In this document: positions 35,947 through 46,655 of the stretch, piece after piece
Layout of the letters: each line of letters opens with the position of its first letter
How positions within the stretch are numbered: the stretch's first letter is position 1
DNA from: Oscillospiraceae bacterium NTUH-002-81
GTDB lineage: Bacteria > Bacillota > Clostridia > Lachnospirales > Lachnospiraceae
Reading direction: 5' to 3'
DNA length: 64,000 nucleotides
Assembly (NCBI GenBank): GCA_032620915.1
Contig: CP136052.1
Location: 3,294,001 to 3,358,000, forward strand
Made by a program: the position numbers and the translations under genes
Notes under the pieces: generated by a model
Database searches by the model: none
Told to the model about the DNA's origin: nothing
The model's input: only the letters and a program-made list of their open reading frames with translations

Positions 35947-36934
35947 ATGTTTCCCTCAACCTTTCCCGGATCAGATTCGGTGCAAGACCGGCCGCCTTGC
36001 CCGCCAGCACGATGCGGACGCATCGGATCTCCGCCTGCTTCGCCGCCATGTAGGCGATCAGCGGCTCGATACCGAAGGAAATGTATTTCGCGTCCTTCAC
36101 ATAATCCATCAGTGCATCATCACACAGCCGCTCAATGTCTGTGAAGCTGCCGGTCTCCTTCATGGAAGCCAGCCCTTCCTCAGCCGCTTTTTTCAGCGCT
36201 GTGCCTTCCAGCCTTGCGGCAAACTGCGCCACAGGCTCCTCATAACCTGACACAAATACTTTCTCGGAAATGTCGCCGCCGCTGATAAATACCGTTCCGA
36301 AGAAGCTCCAGGGCTGGCCCATCTTCCTGGCCCGCACAAACGTCTTCAGATTGATCGTATCGATCAGAAGCTTCACATATCCGATCACAAATGCATTGCC
36401 GGAGCGTTTTGCCGCCTCGCAGATGTCTGCGTAACACTCCCTGTCACAGATCAGATCCACACACTGGGGATCCTTCGTTCTGGCGTGGGTGTCCACCGAC
36501 TCCTCAATGGCTGCGCGCATGTGACGGGTCATCCCCATGTAATTGCGCTCCTTCACAAGAACGGCCATGGCAGCCGGATCGATCGTTCCGCCGCTCATGA
36601 GAATGCTCTTGGCATCCGTTCCCAGAAACTCCGCCTTCAGTAATGCCTTGATATTGTGATAATCAAAGGGATAGGAAAAGATCTTGAATGCTTCCTCTCC
36701 CGGTGCGATTTCTTTCATAAAATCGTAAAGCTTTGTGGTCTCCTGCTCCAGCAGGCGCTCATACGCCTCCGGCTGGGTGACCTCGCCCTCATTGCCATAC
36801 TGCGCTTCCGAAAGCACCTTCAGCGCATCTTCCATCGTCTTGGCTTCTGTCATGATTCCAAGCTTCTCTCTTCCAAGAAGATTGCGTTCCGCGCCGCGGA
36901 CTCTCGCGCAGGCAAATATAAAATCTGCTCCCAC
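35939..36934 (-). CDS. atpC: V-type ATPase subunit C (yeast d homologue)
   Basis: 331 residues, helical, of the NtpC/V-ATPase d family, which forms the funnel linking the central stalk to the membrane ring. Typical segments are YPFDYHNIKALLKAEFLG and DTINLKTFVRARKMG. The N-terminus (DFIFACARVRGAERNLL) is intact. An AAAAAGGAGGAA RBS precedes the start. Gene order E-C-F matches other A/V-type operons. Confidence 0.92.
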   Translation of the reverse strand: MGADFIFACARVRGAERNLLGREKLGIMTEAKTMEDALKVLSEAQYGNEGEVTQPEAYERLLEQETTKLYDFMKEIAPGEEAFKIFSYPFDYHNIKALLKAEFLGTDAKSILMSGGTIDPAAMAVLVKERNYMGMTRHMRAAIEESVDTHARTKDPQCVDLICDRECYADICEAAKRSGNAFVIGYVKLLIDTINLKTFVRARKMGQPWSFFGTVFISGGDISEKVFVSGYEEPVAQFAARLEGTALKKAAEEGLASMKETGSFTDIERLCDDALMDYVKDAKYISFGIEPLIAYMAAKQAEIRCVRIVLAGKAAGLAPNLIRERLRETYG

Positions 36935-36956
36935 AGCGATTCCTCCTTTTTAGGGA

Positions 36957-37526
36957 TCAGCCAAACAGAATTCCGGCTACCTCTCCGGTCATCTGCTTCT
37001 TCTCTGTCTCCAGAATTTTTTCCAACGAAGCATTCACATATACTTTTCCCTGTTTCAGGATGAATCCTCCTGCGATGTTCGCCTGTTCGGCGCCCACGGT
37101 CAGTTTGGAACCTGCCAGTGCCTTCTCCAGGCTGTCCTTCAGATTGGCGTAATCTCTCGCGTTCAGGGAGATCTCGCCGCCTTCCTCCTTGTACGGCTCC
37201 AGTGTCTTTACGATGAAATCAAGATAAACACTGCCGTCCAGTGCTGCGATCTTCTCGGCAGCCTCCTGGAAAGTCTCCTCCAGTGCCTCCTGCTTGGCAG
37301 CCAGGCGAAGCTTTCTCGCTTCCAGCTCGGCTACGGAGTTTCTTCTCTCCAGCAGCACCTTGGCATCCTCTGTGGCCTTTTCCGCCATCTTCGCCTCTGC
37401 AGCGGCAGCATCCTGGGCAGCCTTCTCAAGCATAGCGGCCTTCTGTGCCGCAGCTGCTTCCTGTGTCTTCTTCGCCTCGTCTTTTGCTTCCTGCAAAATC
37501 CGTGCGGTGATATTCTCTATGCCCAT
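36957..37526 (-). CDS. atpE: V-type ATPase subunit E (peripheral stalk)
   Basis: 189 residues. An Ala/Lys/Glu-rich N-terminal helix (about 5-105) is followed by a compact C-terminal domain, the layout of subunit E, which pairs with subunit G/H to form the peripheral stalks (stators). It begins MGIENITARILQEAKDEAKK. Its position between K and C fits the operon. Confidence 0.9.
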   Translation of the reverse strand: MGIENITARILQEAKDEAKKTQEAAAAQKAAMLEKAAQDAAAAEAKMAEKATEDAKVLLERRNSVAELEARKLRLAAKQEALEETFQEAAEKIAALDGSVYLDFIVKTLEPYKEEGGEISLNARDYANLKDSLEKALAGSKLTVGAEQANIAGGFILKQGKVYVNASLEKILETEKKQMTGEVAGILFG

Positions 37527-37544
37527 ACCTGCACCTGACCTTTC

Positions 37545-38015
<471 letters not shown>

Positions 38016-39992
38016 TTACTTTTCCTCCTTTACGATATTGACATATTTCGTATTCTTTTTAAAAGGTTTGAACGGAACACCTCCGCCCGTGTAAAACTTT
38101 CCGAAAAACTCTACATACTGCAGACGGCTGGCATGTACGAACGTGCCCAGCGCATTGATGGCGAAGTTGAATACATGGCCGATCACTGCAATGATGATAA
38201 ATCCGATAACTGCCACCACGCCATGTCCCAGCATGCCGCCCAGCGCATTGAATACCTGCGCGATAACTGCGGATGCAAGGCCCAGAGCCAGCAGACGGGA
38301 GTAGGAAAGTACATCTCCCAGATATCCGGTACAGCCGTACAGGTTCCACAGACCCAGCAGCTTGCCGACGCCCTTGCCCCGGAATACTGGAATGCCAACG
38401 ATACCAACCGCACCGATGATGGCCAGCCACTTGCCGATGCCTGCTGCGCCGTCAAACAGGCTGCCGCCGAACAGAAGCAGTACCACGCCGATGAGGAATG
38501 CATACCATACGAAAACACTCTCGATGGCATCCAGCACCTTGCCGTCCCGCAGAAGCAAGTAAGCGTTGACGCCCATACCGATGAGCAGGTGCACACCGCC
38601 GATGACGCAGGAGAAGATCAGCATCTTCATCGGGTCTGCCAGCGGGTCAAACCAGAGCGGCTTGATGGTGATCGCATGTCCGAAGAACGTCTCGGAGATC
38701 ACAGTGATAATGTTTCCGAAGAAACCGCCGAACAGTGCGCCCCAGATAAAGGTGGAGATTCCGCAGAAGGCAAGCATCTTGACCAGCTTGTATGCCAGCC
38801 CTTCCATCTTGATGCACTTCAGTGCCGCGAAACACACAACTGCCAGGATAATGCCATATCCCATATCGGCGAACATCATTCCAAAGAAAATAAAGTAAAA
38901 GATCGAGAAGATCGGCGTCGGATCGATCTCCGTGGAGCTCGGCAGAGAGTACAGATCCGTGACGGTCTCAAAGGGTGTCACCAGACTGTTGTTCTCCAGG
39001 AGCACCGGTGTCTCCTCATCCTTGGCAGGCTCGGTAAATTCATACCAGCAGCCCTTCTCTTCCAGAAGCTTCTGCACCTTGTCTTTTGATTTGGAAATGA
39101 CCCAGCACTCCAGATAAAAGCTTTCCTTTGTCCGCAGAAGGTTCTCCGAGGCTTTCGCCTTGTCCCTGGCCATAATCAGGGAGTCATAATAATATTGCAG
39201 CTCTTCCTTCAGGGAAGCTGCGGCGGTGAAGCGGGCCTCCACCTGCTTTTCTTTCTCGCCTGCCTGCGCAAGCTGCTCGTTGAGCCGTGTCAGGTTGTCT
39301 GACACCGTTCCTGTCATGTCCTTGAACAGCGTCTGGGTGAAACCGAAAGATTTGAACACATCCATCACGGCTTCTTCGTCTGCCTTCATATACATGACGC
39401 TTAAATACTGTTGTTCCTGATCTTTGGATATGACTGCCACATCCGTCGCATCAGAAACTTCTGTCACCTTGTTCTTGAGCTCCTGTACATCCGCCACCGC
39501 GGGGATGACACCGCACAGCACCCGGACTGATTCGCTTCCGCCGTATTCCAGCGGCAGATCGTAATCCACCCAAGGCATCAGCGCTGCCCTTGCAGAGGTC
39601 AGGACATTTTCCTGTGTCTTGCATGCATTCCACTCTTCGTAGAGTGCGTTCAGCTCCTCCACATCCTTACGGGCCTGACTGCCGTCGCCCAGCAGCCTGT
39701 CATAATCCATGCGGCTGATGACTTTCCGTTCCGGAAACAGTGGCTTCTTCCCGTTGTCGTAGCGGCCGATCATGTCCAGGATCGTTCCGACTTCGGCGAT
39801 CTGTCCGTCCAGAACAGATACCTCGTCCTCATTGCCATCCCGTCTTGTGATCTTCGTCCAGTCTTCTTCCTGAAGCTTCTGGCTCTGGTCACGCAGCTCC
39901 GTGACTCCCAGATCCATCAGGCGGTCGAACAGATCAGCTTTGTCGGTCTCCAGGCCGATGACAGAGAGCTTGCTCATTTTAACAATAGCCAC
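38016..39992 (-). CDS. atpI: V-type ATPase subunit I (membrane stator, a-subunit homologue)
   Basis: 658 residues from GTG 39992 (VAIVKMSKLSVIG), chosen because relatives start at this point and AGGAAAGG lies 12 bases upstream. The N-terminal half is a coiled-coil cytoplasmic arm. The C-terminal half (about 345-640) has seven to eight transmembrane helices and forms the ion half-channels against the K ring. It overlaps the preceding small subunit gene by about 14 bases, and K begins directly after its stop. Confidence 0.93.
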   Translation of the reverse strand: MAIVKMSKLSVIGLETDKADLFDRLMDLGVTELRDQSQKLQEEDWTKITRRDGNEDEVSVLDGQIAEVGTILDMIGRYDNGKKPLFPERKVISRMDYDRLLGDGSQARKDVEELNALYEEWNACKTQENVLTSARAALMPWVDYDLPLEYGGSESVRVLCGVIPAVADVQELKNKVTEVSDATDVAVISKDQEQQYLSVMYMKADEEAVMDVFKSFGFTQTLFKDMTGTVSDNLTRLNEQLAQAGEKEKQVEARFTAAASLKEELQYYYDSLIMARDKAKASENLLRTKESFYLECWVISKSKDKVQKLLEEKGCWYEFTEPAKDEETPVLLENNSLVTPFETVTDLYSLPSSTEIDPTPIFSIFYFIFFGMMFADMGYGIILAVVCFAALKCIKMEGLAYKLVKMLAFCGISTFIWGALFGGFFGNIITVISETFFGHAITIKPLWFDPLADPMKMLIFSCVIGGVHLLIGMGVNAYLLLRDGKVLDAIESVFVWYAFLIGVVLLLFGGSLFDGAAGIGKWLAIIGAVGIVGIPVFRGKGVGKLLGLWNLYGCTGYLGDVLSYSRLLALGLASAVIAQVFNALGGMLGHGVVAVIGFIIIAVIGHVFNFAINALGTFVHASRLQYVEFFGKFYTGGGVPFKPFKKNTKYVNIVKEEK

Positions 39993-40305
39993 CTGTACCC
40001 ACAACCTTTCCTATGATTCGTTTTACAGCCTCCTCTTTATGTCCCTGTGCCTGCGCTTTCATTCCGGCGCATTCTTCCTTCACAGCTTTCAGATGGGCGT
40101 CATACGCTTCCCGGGCCTCTTCCTCCGCTTTCGCAAGCGCCTGCCGGTAAGCTTCATCGGCTCTTACCCTGGCCGTCTCCAGAAGCGCCGCCGCTTCCTT
40201 CCTGCCCGCATCCAGCGTCTTCCTGGCTTCGGTCTGTGCGTCCTTGCGGATGGTCACGGCCTGTGCCTCGGCTTCGGAAACCATTTTCATATTCTCGATT
40301 GACAT
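39979..40305 (-). CDS. V-type ATPase subunit G/H (peripheral stalk coiled coil)
   Basis: 108 residues, almost entirely an Ala/Glu/Lys/Arg-rich helix, as in NtpF/AhaH stator subunits that pair with subunit E. First gene of the operon, behind AAAGGAGGGAT and a clear promoter. Sequence of such helices is poorly conserved, so the call rests on size, helix content and operon position. Confidence 0.85.
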   Translation of the reverse strand: MSIENMKMVSEAEAQAVTIRKDAQTEARKTLDAGRKEAAALLETARVRADEAYRQALAKAEEEAREAYDAHLKAVKEECAGMKAQAQGHKEEAVKRIIGKVVGTGGYC

Positions 40306-40372
40306 CTTATCCCTCCTTTCAGAGTTATTTCCTTAATATAACCAGAATACGAAATGTAATTCTATGCCTCTT

Positions 40373-40401
40373 ATCTTAACGAGTTTTTTATGATAATTCA
40401 A
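40373..40401 (-). promoter_or_regulatory. Promoter of the V-type ATPase operon
   Basis: TTGAAT (40401-40396) and TAAGAT (40378-40373), 17-base spacer, minus strand, about 68 bases before the first gene. The remaining AT-rich stretch 40402-40590 holds no gene I can support. Confidence 0.75.
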
Positions 40402-40594
40402 GAATAATTATATTATTAACATACATAATTCACGAATTGTCGTTTCTTATTTTTGTTGTTTCATATTCTGCATACAATAATCAATTTATTACCGTCGTTG
40501 TGCGCACAATTTTAGAAATTTGTGTCTTTAAATCCTTGTTTATTTATTATTTAACGATGTATTCGAAAAATATTGTGAAAAAAATAGCGTAAAA

Positions 40595-40634
40595 ATGCAG
40601 GTCACAACCAATTATCACCGGTCATGACCTGCAT
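40595..40634 (-). terminator. Terminator after upp (end of the lar operon)
   Basis: Perfect 10-base stem ATGCAGGTCA/TGACCTGCAT, with TTTTTACGC following on the minus strand. It begins 14 bases after the upp stop and probably ends the whole larB-upp transcript. Confidence 0.88.
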
Positions 40635-40647
40635 AAATGATATCATA

Positions 40648-41283
40648 TTATTTTGTGCCAAAAATTCGGTCACCTGCGTCTCCCAGTCCCGGACAGATGT
40701 ACGCGTGATCGTTCAGGCAGCGATCCACATGCCCGCAGTACAGCTGCACATCCGGGTGCGCCTTGCGGAACCGCTCGATGCCCTCCGGCGCCGCGATGAT
40801 GCACAGGAACTTGATGTTCTTTGCTCCCTGCTTTTTCACAAAATCCACGGCTGCCACAGCGGAACCGCCGGTGGCCAGCATGGGATCCAGCACCATCACC
40901 AGCCGGTCCTCAATGGATTCCGGCAGCTTGCAGTAATATTCGTGGGGTTCATGGGTCACCGGATCCCGGTACAGCCCCACATGTCCCACCTTCGCCGTGG
41001 GCACCAGCGTCAGAAGGCCGCTGACCATGCCAAGGCCTGCCCGCAGCACCGGCACCAGCGCCAGCTTCTTCCCTGCCACAAAGGGCGTCTCACACAGCTC
41101 GATGGGGGTTTCCACCGGCCGGTTCTCCAGCGGCAGATCCCGCAGCGCCTCATAGCCCATCATCGTGGCGATCTCCTCCACCAGCTTACGAAACTCATTG
41201 GTTCCCCGGTCCTTCTCCCGCAGCATGGATATCTTGTGCTGAATCAGCGGATGATCCATAACGATGACTTCTTTTTCTTCCAT
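40648..41283 (-). CDS. upp: Uracil phosphoribosyltransferase
   Basis: 211 residues. It converts uracil and PRPP to UMP (pyrimidine salvage). Visible signatures are PVLRAGLGM, the PRPP-binding [14 protein letters not shown] and the C-terminal uracil-binding [15 protein letters not shown] 41283 lies 11 bases after AAGGGAG. It begins only 19 bases after larE, so it is likely read through from the lar operon, an odd partner for a nickel-cofactor pathway. Confidence 0.96.
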   Translation of the reverse strand: MEEKEVIVMDHPLIQHKISMLREKDRGTNEFRKLVEEIATMMGYEALRDLPLENRPVETPIELCETPFVAGKKLALVPVLRAGLGMVSGLLTLVPTAKVGHVGLYRDPVTHEPHEYYCKLPESIEDRLVMVLDPMLATGGSAVAAVDFVKKQGAKNIKFLCIIAAPEGIERFRKAHPDVQLYCGHVDRCLNDHAYICPGLGDAGDRIFGTK

Positions 41284-41302
41284 AAATAATACAATCTCCC
41301 TT

Positions 41303-42154
41303 CTATTCCGCCTGTCCCTGGCTTTTCTGGGCCTCGCTCAGCACCAGATCCATGCTTCCGGAACGGAAGCCTTCCAGATCCAGCGTCACATAGCAAAATC
41401 CCAGCCCTTTGATATAGGATACCACATCTTCCGCCATTTCCAAAACAGTTTTCATGGCAGAACGCTCCACTTCGATACGGATCACATCGCCGTGGAGGCG
41501 GAGACGGACATTTTTCAGCCCTTTTTCTTTCAGATATTCCTCGCCCATGCCCACTTTTTCCAGAACGGCAAAATCCACCTTCGTGTTGTAGGGAAGCCGG
41601 GTGATGAGACAGGGCGCCGACGGCTTGGATGCTGCCTGCACGCCCAGCTCGGCTGCCAGCGCCCGCACCTCTGCCTTGGTCAGATGAAAAAGTGCCAGGG
41701 GGCTGTTGACATGGAGCTCCCGCACAGCCCGGATGCCCGGCCGGTATACGTGCAGGTCATCCTCGTTGGTGCCCTCCACCACACACCTGGCGCCCACTTT
41801 TTCAGCGATTGCCAGCAGGTTCGTAAACAGATATTTCTTACAGATGTAGCAGCGATCCGGCGGATTGTTCTGAATGCCCTCCTGGCTTCTCTCATCCACC
41901 TCCAGCACAATATGCTCTGCCCCCAGCTCGGCCGCCGCCTGTCTGGCATCCTCCAGTTCCCCGTGGGGATGCAGCTTGGTGGAAAAGGTCACCGCCCAGA
42001 TGGGTACGCCAGCTGCCTTCCCCGCATCACAGGCCATTTTCAGCAGAAGGCTGCTGTCCACACCTGCGGAAAACGCAATGCAGATGCCTTCCTTTACGTG
42101 ATCCGCCATCCACTGTTCCAGTGCTTTTTTCTTCTGTTTCAACGCTTCTGTCAT
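41303..42154 (-). CDS. larE: LarE, ATP-dependent sacrificial sulfur transferase of the nickel-pincer cofactor pathway
   Basis: 283 residues of the PP-loop ATP pyrophosphatase family ([13 protein letters not shown], about residues 27-39). LarE adenylates the carboxylates of the LarB product and gives up its own cysteine sulfur in the Lactobacillus plantarum enzyme. A candidate sacrificial Cys is Cys182 in [17 protein letters not shown] at 101-107 is also typical. Last lar gene, after the transporter. Sulfur source (sacrificial Cys or Fe-S variant) cannot be settled from sequence. Confidence 0.9.
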   Translation of the reverse strand: MTEALKQKKKALEQWMADHVKEGICIAFSAGVDSSLLLKMACDAGKAAGVPIWAVTFSTKLHPHGELEDARQAAAELGAEHIVLEVDERSQEGIQNNPPDRCYICKKYLFTNLLAIAEKVGARCVVEGTNEDDLHVYRPGIRAVRELHVNSPLALFHLTKAEVRALAAELGVQAASKPSAPCLITRLPYNTKVDFAVLEKVGMGEEYLKEKGLKNVRLRLHGDVIRIEVERSAMKTVLEMAEDVVSYIKGLGFCYVTLDLEGFRSGSMDLVLSEAQKSQGQAE

Positions 42155-42191
42155 GTCTGATCCTCCTGGTGTATGTGATACAGTTCATCTC

Positions 42192-43073
42192 TTATTCCAG
42201 CACAAAATGTCCCGGGGAACATTCTTTCATCGTCTCGCCCAATGGCTGACCGGTATCGTAATACAATATTTTTTTCTTTCGTTCAAGAATCGGATCCGGT
42301 ATGGGAATGGCGGAAAGCAGCGCTTTCGTATACGGATGCACCGGATGCGTATAAAGTTCTTCTGTCCCGGCAAGCTCTACCAGCTTCCCCTTCAGCATCA
42401 CGCCTACACGGTCACTGATAAACCGGACAACCGATAAATCATGGGCAATAAACAGAAAAGAGAAGCCTTTTTCCCGCTGCAGGCGCTGAAACAGCGTGAT
42501 GATCTGTGCCTGTATGGAAATATCCAACGATGCAACCGGCTCATCTGCGACAATCAGCTTCGGATCCAGAATCAGACTTCTGGCAATGGCAACCCGCTGC
42601 CTTTGTCCGCCGGATAACTCCCCCGGCCGTTTGGACAGGAAATCCCTGTCCAGTCCCACATCCTTCATCAGCGCCTCTAAGCGCTGCCGGCTTTCCTGCA
42701 TATGTCCCCGCTTCCCCTGTATGAAAAGCGGTTCCAGAATGATCTGTTCCACTGTCATCCTCGGATTCAACGATGCTGCAGAATCCTGAAAGATCAGCTG
42801 CATTTCCCGCTGCAGCTTCTTTCGTGCTCCCGCAGGATACCGCCCTGTGATCGGTTCCCCTTCAAACAGCACCTCCCCTTCCGTCGGCTGATAGATGCCC
42901 GAAATCATCCGGGACACCGTAGACTTGCCACACCCGGTCTCTCCCACCAGGCCAAACACTTCCCCTCGTCGGATTCCGAAGGAAACGCCATCCACCGCCC
43001 GGATGGTCATTCGGTTGCTGATGCGAAAATACTGCTTCACATTTCGCAGTTCCATGATCATATCTGTGTCCAT
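42192..43073 (-). CDS. ABC transporter ATPase, DppF/NikE type
   Basis: 293 residues from ATG 43073 (AAAGGAG RBS, 6 bases). Walker A GETGCGKST, signature LSGGQRQRVAIAR, Walker B LIVADEPVASLD. The C-terminal PVHPYTKALLSAIP segment is typical of the oligopeptide/nickel branch. It overlaps the preceding ATPase gene by 16 bases. With the second ATPase, two permeases and the binding protein it forms a complete importer, and its place among lar genes makes nickel or a nickel chelate the likely cargo. Confidence 0.92.
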   Translation of the reverse strand: MDTDMIMELRNVKQYFRISNRMTIRAVDGVSFGIRRGEVFGLVGETGCGKSTVSRMISGIYQPTEGEVLFEGEPITGRYPAGARKKLQREMQLIFQDSAASLNPRMTVEQIILEPLFIQGKRGHMQESRQRLEALMKDVGLDRDFLSKRPGELSGGQRQRVAIARSLILDPKLIVADEPVASLDISIQAQIITLFQRLQREKGFSFLFIAHDLSVVRFISDRVGVMLKGKLVELAGTEELYTHPVHPYTKALLSAIPIPDPILERKKKILYYDTGQPLGETMKECSPGHFVLE

Positions 43074-44089
43074 TTTCCGCTCCTTTCCCGCAGCGCAACA
43101 GGCGGTGCGATCTGTGGTGCACGAGCATCCAGCAGCCACGATGCGGCATAATGCGTATCTGATATCCGGAACATGGGCGGCATCTGTTCATAGTCAATGG
43201 CCAGCGCATATTCATTTCGTACCGCAAAAGCATCCCCGGGCGGCGGATTCAGCAGAGACGGCGGTGTTCCGGGAATATACCTGAGCACACCATCTTCCAC
43301 CGCCAGAGACGGCAGGGAAGACAGCAGGCCCCACGTATACGGATGCCGGGGATCATAAAAAACATCCTCCGCCGTACCGGTCTCCACCACCTTCCCGGCA
43401 TACATAACAGCAACCCGATCTGCGATCCGGGCAACGCTGCCCAGATCATGCGTCACAAAAACAATGGCCACACCGGTTTTTTCCCGAAGTTCCAAAAGAA
43501 GATCCAGGATTTTAGCTTTTACCGTCACATCCAGTGCAGTGGTAGCTTCATCCGCAAACAACAGCTTTGCATTGGCTGCCAGCGCTGCCGCAATGACACA
43601 GCGCTGCCGCATTCCACCGGAAAAGAAATGGGGCTGCAGCGCAAAACGATCCGCAGCCTGTTCGATCCCTACCAGCTGCAGAAGCTCCAGCGCCCGTGCC
43701 TTTGCCTCTGCCTTCGATACCTTCTGATGCTTCAGAATCACTTCCATGATCTGTCTGCCGACAGGGACCGTAGGATTCAGCGTTTCCAGCGGATCCTGAA
43801 AAACCATAGACATCACATTTCCGCGGAGGTTTCGCATCTGTTTCTCTGTATAATGTGTGATATCCTCCCCGCAGACAGTCATCCTGCCGCGCCTGATGCG
43901 GGCAATCGGAGGCAAGAGATGCATCACAGAACGGCACATCACCGTCTTACCACATCCGGATTCTCCGACAATACAGAGGATCTCACCCGCATCAACATGA
44001 AGATCAACACCCCGGACGGCTTCGACTTCACCCTCCGGTGTATCAAAGCTGACCGCAAGATCCTCCAGTTCCAATACTTTTTCTGCCAA
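43058..44089 (-). CDS. ABC transporter ATPase, DppD/NikD type
   Basis: 343 residues. Walker A GESGCGKTV, Walker B LLFADEATTALD, a signature loop FSGGMRQRCVIA and the C-terminal DPRHPYTWGLLSSLP region with PGTPPSLLNPP. Most family members have a Cys-rich oligopeptide-binding Fe-S-like C-terminus, but here a single candidate site is seen. The gene starts 14 bases after the binding-protein gene. Partner of the DppF-type ATPase. Confidence 0.92.
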   Translation of the reverse strand: MAEKVLELEDLAVSFDTPEGEVEAVRGVDLHVDAGEILCIVGESGCGKTVMCRSVMHLLPPIARIRRGRMTVCGEDITHYTEKQMRNLRGNVMSMVFQDPLETLNPTVPVGRQIMEVILKHQKVSKAEAKARALELLQLVGIEQAADRFALQPHFFSGGMRQRCVIAAALAANAKLLFADEATTALDVTVKAKILDLLLELREKTGVAIVFVTHDLGSVARIADRVAVMYAGKVVETGTAEDVFYDPRHPYTWGLLSSLPSLAVEDGVLRYIPGTPPSLLNPPPGDAFAVRNEYALAIDYEQMPPMFRISDTHYAASWLLDARAPQIAPPVALRERSGKWTQI

Positions 44090-44103
44090 TCTTTACACCT
44101 CGA

Positions 44104-45705
44104 TTATCTGTTCAGCGTCCACTCCTCGATATTCCACATCACACCCACCGCATGATGACCGAGCACACGAGTCGTATCCAGACCGGTCAGCGCATTGGTT
44201 CCCACATAATTACCATCCAGATAAGCCACCAGCAGAACGCCCGGTTGCTCTGCATACACCTTCTCAAATTCCCCGTAAAGTGCCAGACGCTCATCCGGAT
44301 CCTCCGTGTGCCTTGCCTCTGTCAGCAGACGGTCTACCTCTGCATTGGAATAGTGCATCGTATTATCACTGCCATCGGTCACAAACTGGCCAAAAGCCAT
44401 ATCCGGATCAAACTGGGTTGCAAACCCGGCCAGGAATCCATCATATCCCGCATTCCAGTCAAATTTGGCCACAAGAACCACTTCCATCTCCACACCGGCC
44501 TGTTTCAGCATTGCAGACATCAGATTGGCGATATCTACCCGTTCCTCTTCAAAATCCCGAGTCTGAATCGTGAAATGGAACCGCTGCCCATTCCGGACAT
44601 AGATACCGTCTTCTCCCTTTTCCCAGCCAAGGGCTTTCATTTTCTCTGCAAACTGATCCAGATCATATGTATAAATATCCGCTTCCGGATTCGTACCCAG
44701 CGGATTCTTCTGAATAGGACTGTATGCAATACATCCCTGTCCGTTCAGGACACTGTTCACAATTGCCTCTTTATCCAAGGCATAGTTCAGCACCCCGATG
44801 GAATCCCCGTTATCCTTCCAGAAATCACTGGCCATGTTCATAGAAGCGCCGCGGTAATCCGCTGTCTTAAAGTCCCAGTTGGTATAACCGTCTTTCCCGC
44901 GGAACTTTTCTGCATAATTGGCATTCAGCCAGGCCAGATCCGCTTCTCCGGACTCCAGCATCGTTGCCTTGGTGCTTTCCACAGCGACTGTTTTGTAAAT
45001 CACCCGTTCAATATTGGGAACCTTTCCATAATAATCTTCGTTCCGTTCAAAGGTAATCATTCCGCCGGTCATATCCCAGTCAACGAATTTGAAACGACCG
45101 GTTCCTACAGGGTGCTGGTTGAAGGATGTGGTATTCATATCCTCTCCCTCCAGCAGATGCTGCGGAATAATCCCTATCGTAAAATAACCCGGCATGTTGG
45201 CGCAATATTTGTCCAGCGTGATCACAACCGTCTCATCATCCGGCGCTGTAATATCCGTAATGTCTTCATAATTACTTGTCACAGAGCTGGTCAGTGTCTC
45301 ATCCTCTGTCAGCACCTGGTATGTGAACACCACGTCCTTTGCGGTAAAAGCTTCCCCGTCATGCCATTTCACACCATTTTTCAGGTGAAAAGTATAAGTA
45401 CAGGTAGCCTCATCGTATTCACAGCTTTCTGCCAGATCCGGCACTGCTATGCCATTGCCGTCATATTTCATCAGACCGGAAAATACCAGCTCCACAATCT
45501 CATCGTGAGAACTGAGAACCGGATTGATCGTACTCTCATTCTCGCCGGCATAGACCAGCGTATCAGACAGATTCTCCGCCCCGGTTTCTGCTTTTATATC
45601 TGTTTTTGCCCCACTCGTCGAGTCACTCTGTCCCCCACAGGCACAAAGACCAAAGCTTACCGTTAATGCCAGCAGCAGTGCTGCCAAAGTTTTACCATTC
45701 TTCAT
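44104..45705 (-). CDS. ABC transporter substrate-binding lipoprotein (family 5)
   Basis: 533 residues from ATG 45705 (AGGAGAG, 8 bases). A signal peptide ends at a lipobox-like LCACGG, so Cys is lipid-anchored. The body has family-5 features, for example ESCEYDEATCTYTFHLKNG and VKWHDGEAFTAKDVVFTY. Family 5 binds oligopeptides, dipeptides or nickel chelates. Operon context with larBCE argues for nickel. It is the third gene of the transporter set. Confidence 0.92.
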   Translation of the reverse strand: MKNGKTLAALLLALTVSFGLCACGGQSDSTSGAKTDIKAETGAENLSDTLVYAGENESTINPVLSSHDEIVELVFSGLMKYDGNGIAVPDLAESCEYDEATCTYTFHLKNGVKWHDGEAFTAKDVVFTYQVLTEDETLTSSVTSNYEDITDITAPDDETVVITLDKYCANMPGYFTIGIIPQHLLEGEDMNTTSFNQHPVGTGRFKFVDWDMTGGMITFERNEDYYGKVPNIERVIYKTVAVESTKATMLESGEADLAWLNANYAEKFRGKDGYTNWDFKTADYRGASMNMASDFWKDNGDSIGVLNYALDKEAIVNSVLNGQGCIAYSPIQKNPLGTNPEADIYTYDLDQFAEKMKALGWEKGEDGIYVRNGQRFHFTIQTRDFEEERVDIANLMSAMLKQAGVEMEVVLVAKFDWNAGYDGFLAGFATQFDPDMAFGQFVTDGSDNTMHYSNAEVDRLLTEARHTEDPDERLALYGEFEKVYAEQPGVLLVAYLDGNYVGTNALTGLDTTRVLGHHAVGVMWNIEEWTLNR

Positions 45706-45740
45706 TTCTTTTTCTCTCCTCAAATTTACATATTTTTCCG

Positions 45741-46655
45741 TTACAGATTACTGTGCCTGCGATTCACTTCCTTCCGGAGATAGTTGCCCACATTCGTGAT
45801 GCACAGTAAAGTAACGACCAGAAACAGACCGGGAATCACAATCACCCACCAGGTATTCATGATCAACGCCCGGTTTGCCAGTGACAACATACTGCCCCAG
45901 GACAGCACATCCACAGGCAGTCCCAAGCCCAGAAAGCTTAACGTGGACTCCATCGTGATACAGGTGCTGATATTGGAAACAGCTGCAAACATTACCGCCG
46001 ACAGAAAATTCGGAAGCAGATGCCGTCTCATCACATACAGAAACCTGCCTCCGGTACATCTGGCATACAGTACATATTCACAGTTCCGGATCTGCCGGAC
46101 TTCACTGCGCACAATACGGGCCATGCCAAACCAGCCGGTGATCCCGATCACGAACGAAAGCACAACTACATTTTTGGTCGGAAATATCGCAGAAAGGATC
46201 AGCACCAGCAAAATACCGGGAATACTGCCTCCGGCCTCTGCAATCCGCATCATCACCGCATCAGCCCGATCCGGCAGCGTCCCGCTGATACATCCGTAAA
46301 GGGTGCCGGTCACAGCAATGATCGCCGCTCCCAGAATACCGATGGTCAGGGATGTGCGTCCTCCGTAAAACATAATAGAATAAAGATCCCTGCCCAGCGA
46401 ATCCGTTCCGAAATAAAATTCCGCATTCGGCGCTGTGTTTAAACTATCCAGATAAAATGCCGTTGGATCATGATTTGCAAATACTGGTGCAAACACACAG
46501 CCCAGAATGATCAGTCCCAAAAGAACCGCAGAGATCACCGGCTTTCCTTTCCATCTTTCTCTATATCCTCTTTTTTCTCCGGCAGCTGCTCCGGTCTCAT
46601 GTCCCGCACCGACAACCACAAACCGGTCATCCTTCGACTCCATTGTTTCTACCAT
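45741..46655 (-). CDS. ABC transporter permease, DppC/NikC type
   Basis: 304 residues with five to six hydrophobic helices. A cytoplasmic N-terminal tail precedes the first helix (VISAVLLGLIILG). The segment YFGTDSLGRDLYSIMFYGGRTSLTIG is diagnostic of DppC-type permeases. Its start overlaps the end of the DppB-type gene by 7 bases (ATGGTAG). Forms the inner-membrane channel with the DppB-type protein. Confidence 0.92.
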   Translation of the reverse strand: MVETMESKDDRFVVVGAGHETGAAAGEKRGYRERWKGKPVISAVLLGLIILGCVFAPVFANHDPTAFYLDSLNTAPNAEFYFGTDSLGRDLYSIMFYGGRTSLTIGILGAAIIAVTGTLYGCISGTLPDRADAVMMRIAEAGGSIPGILLVLILSAIFPTKNVVVLSFVIGITGWFGMARIVRSEVRQIRNCEYVLYARCTGGRFLYVMRRHLLPNFLSAVMFAAVSNISTCITMESTLSFLGLGLPVDVLSWGSMLSLANRALIMNTWWVIVIPGLFLVVTLLCITNVGNYLRKEVNRRHSNL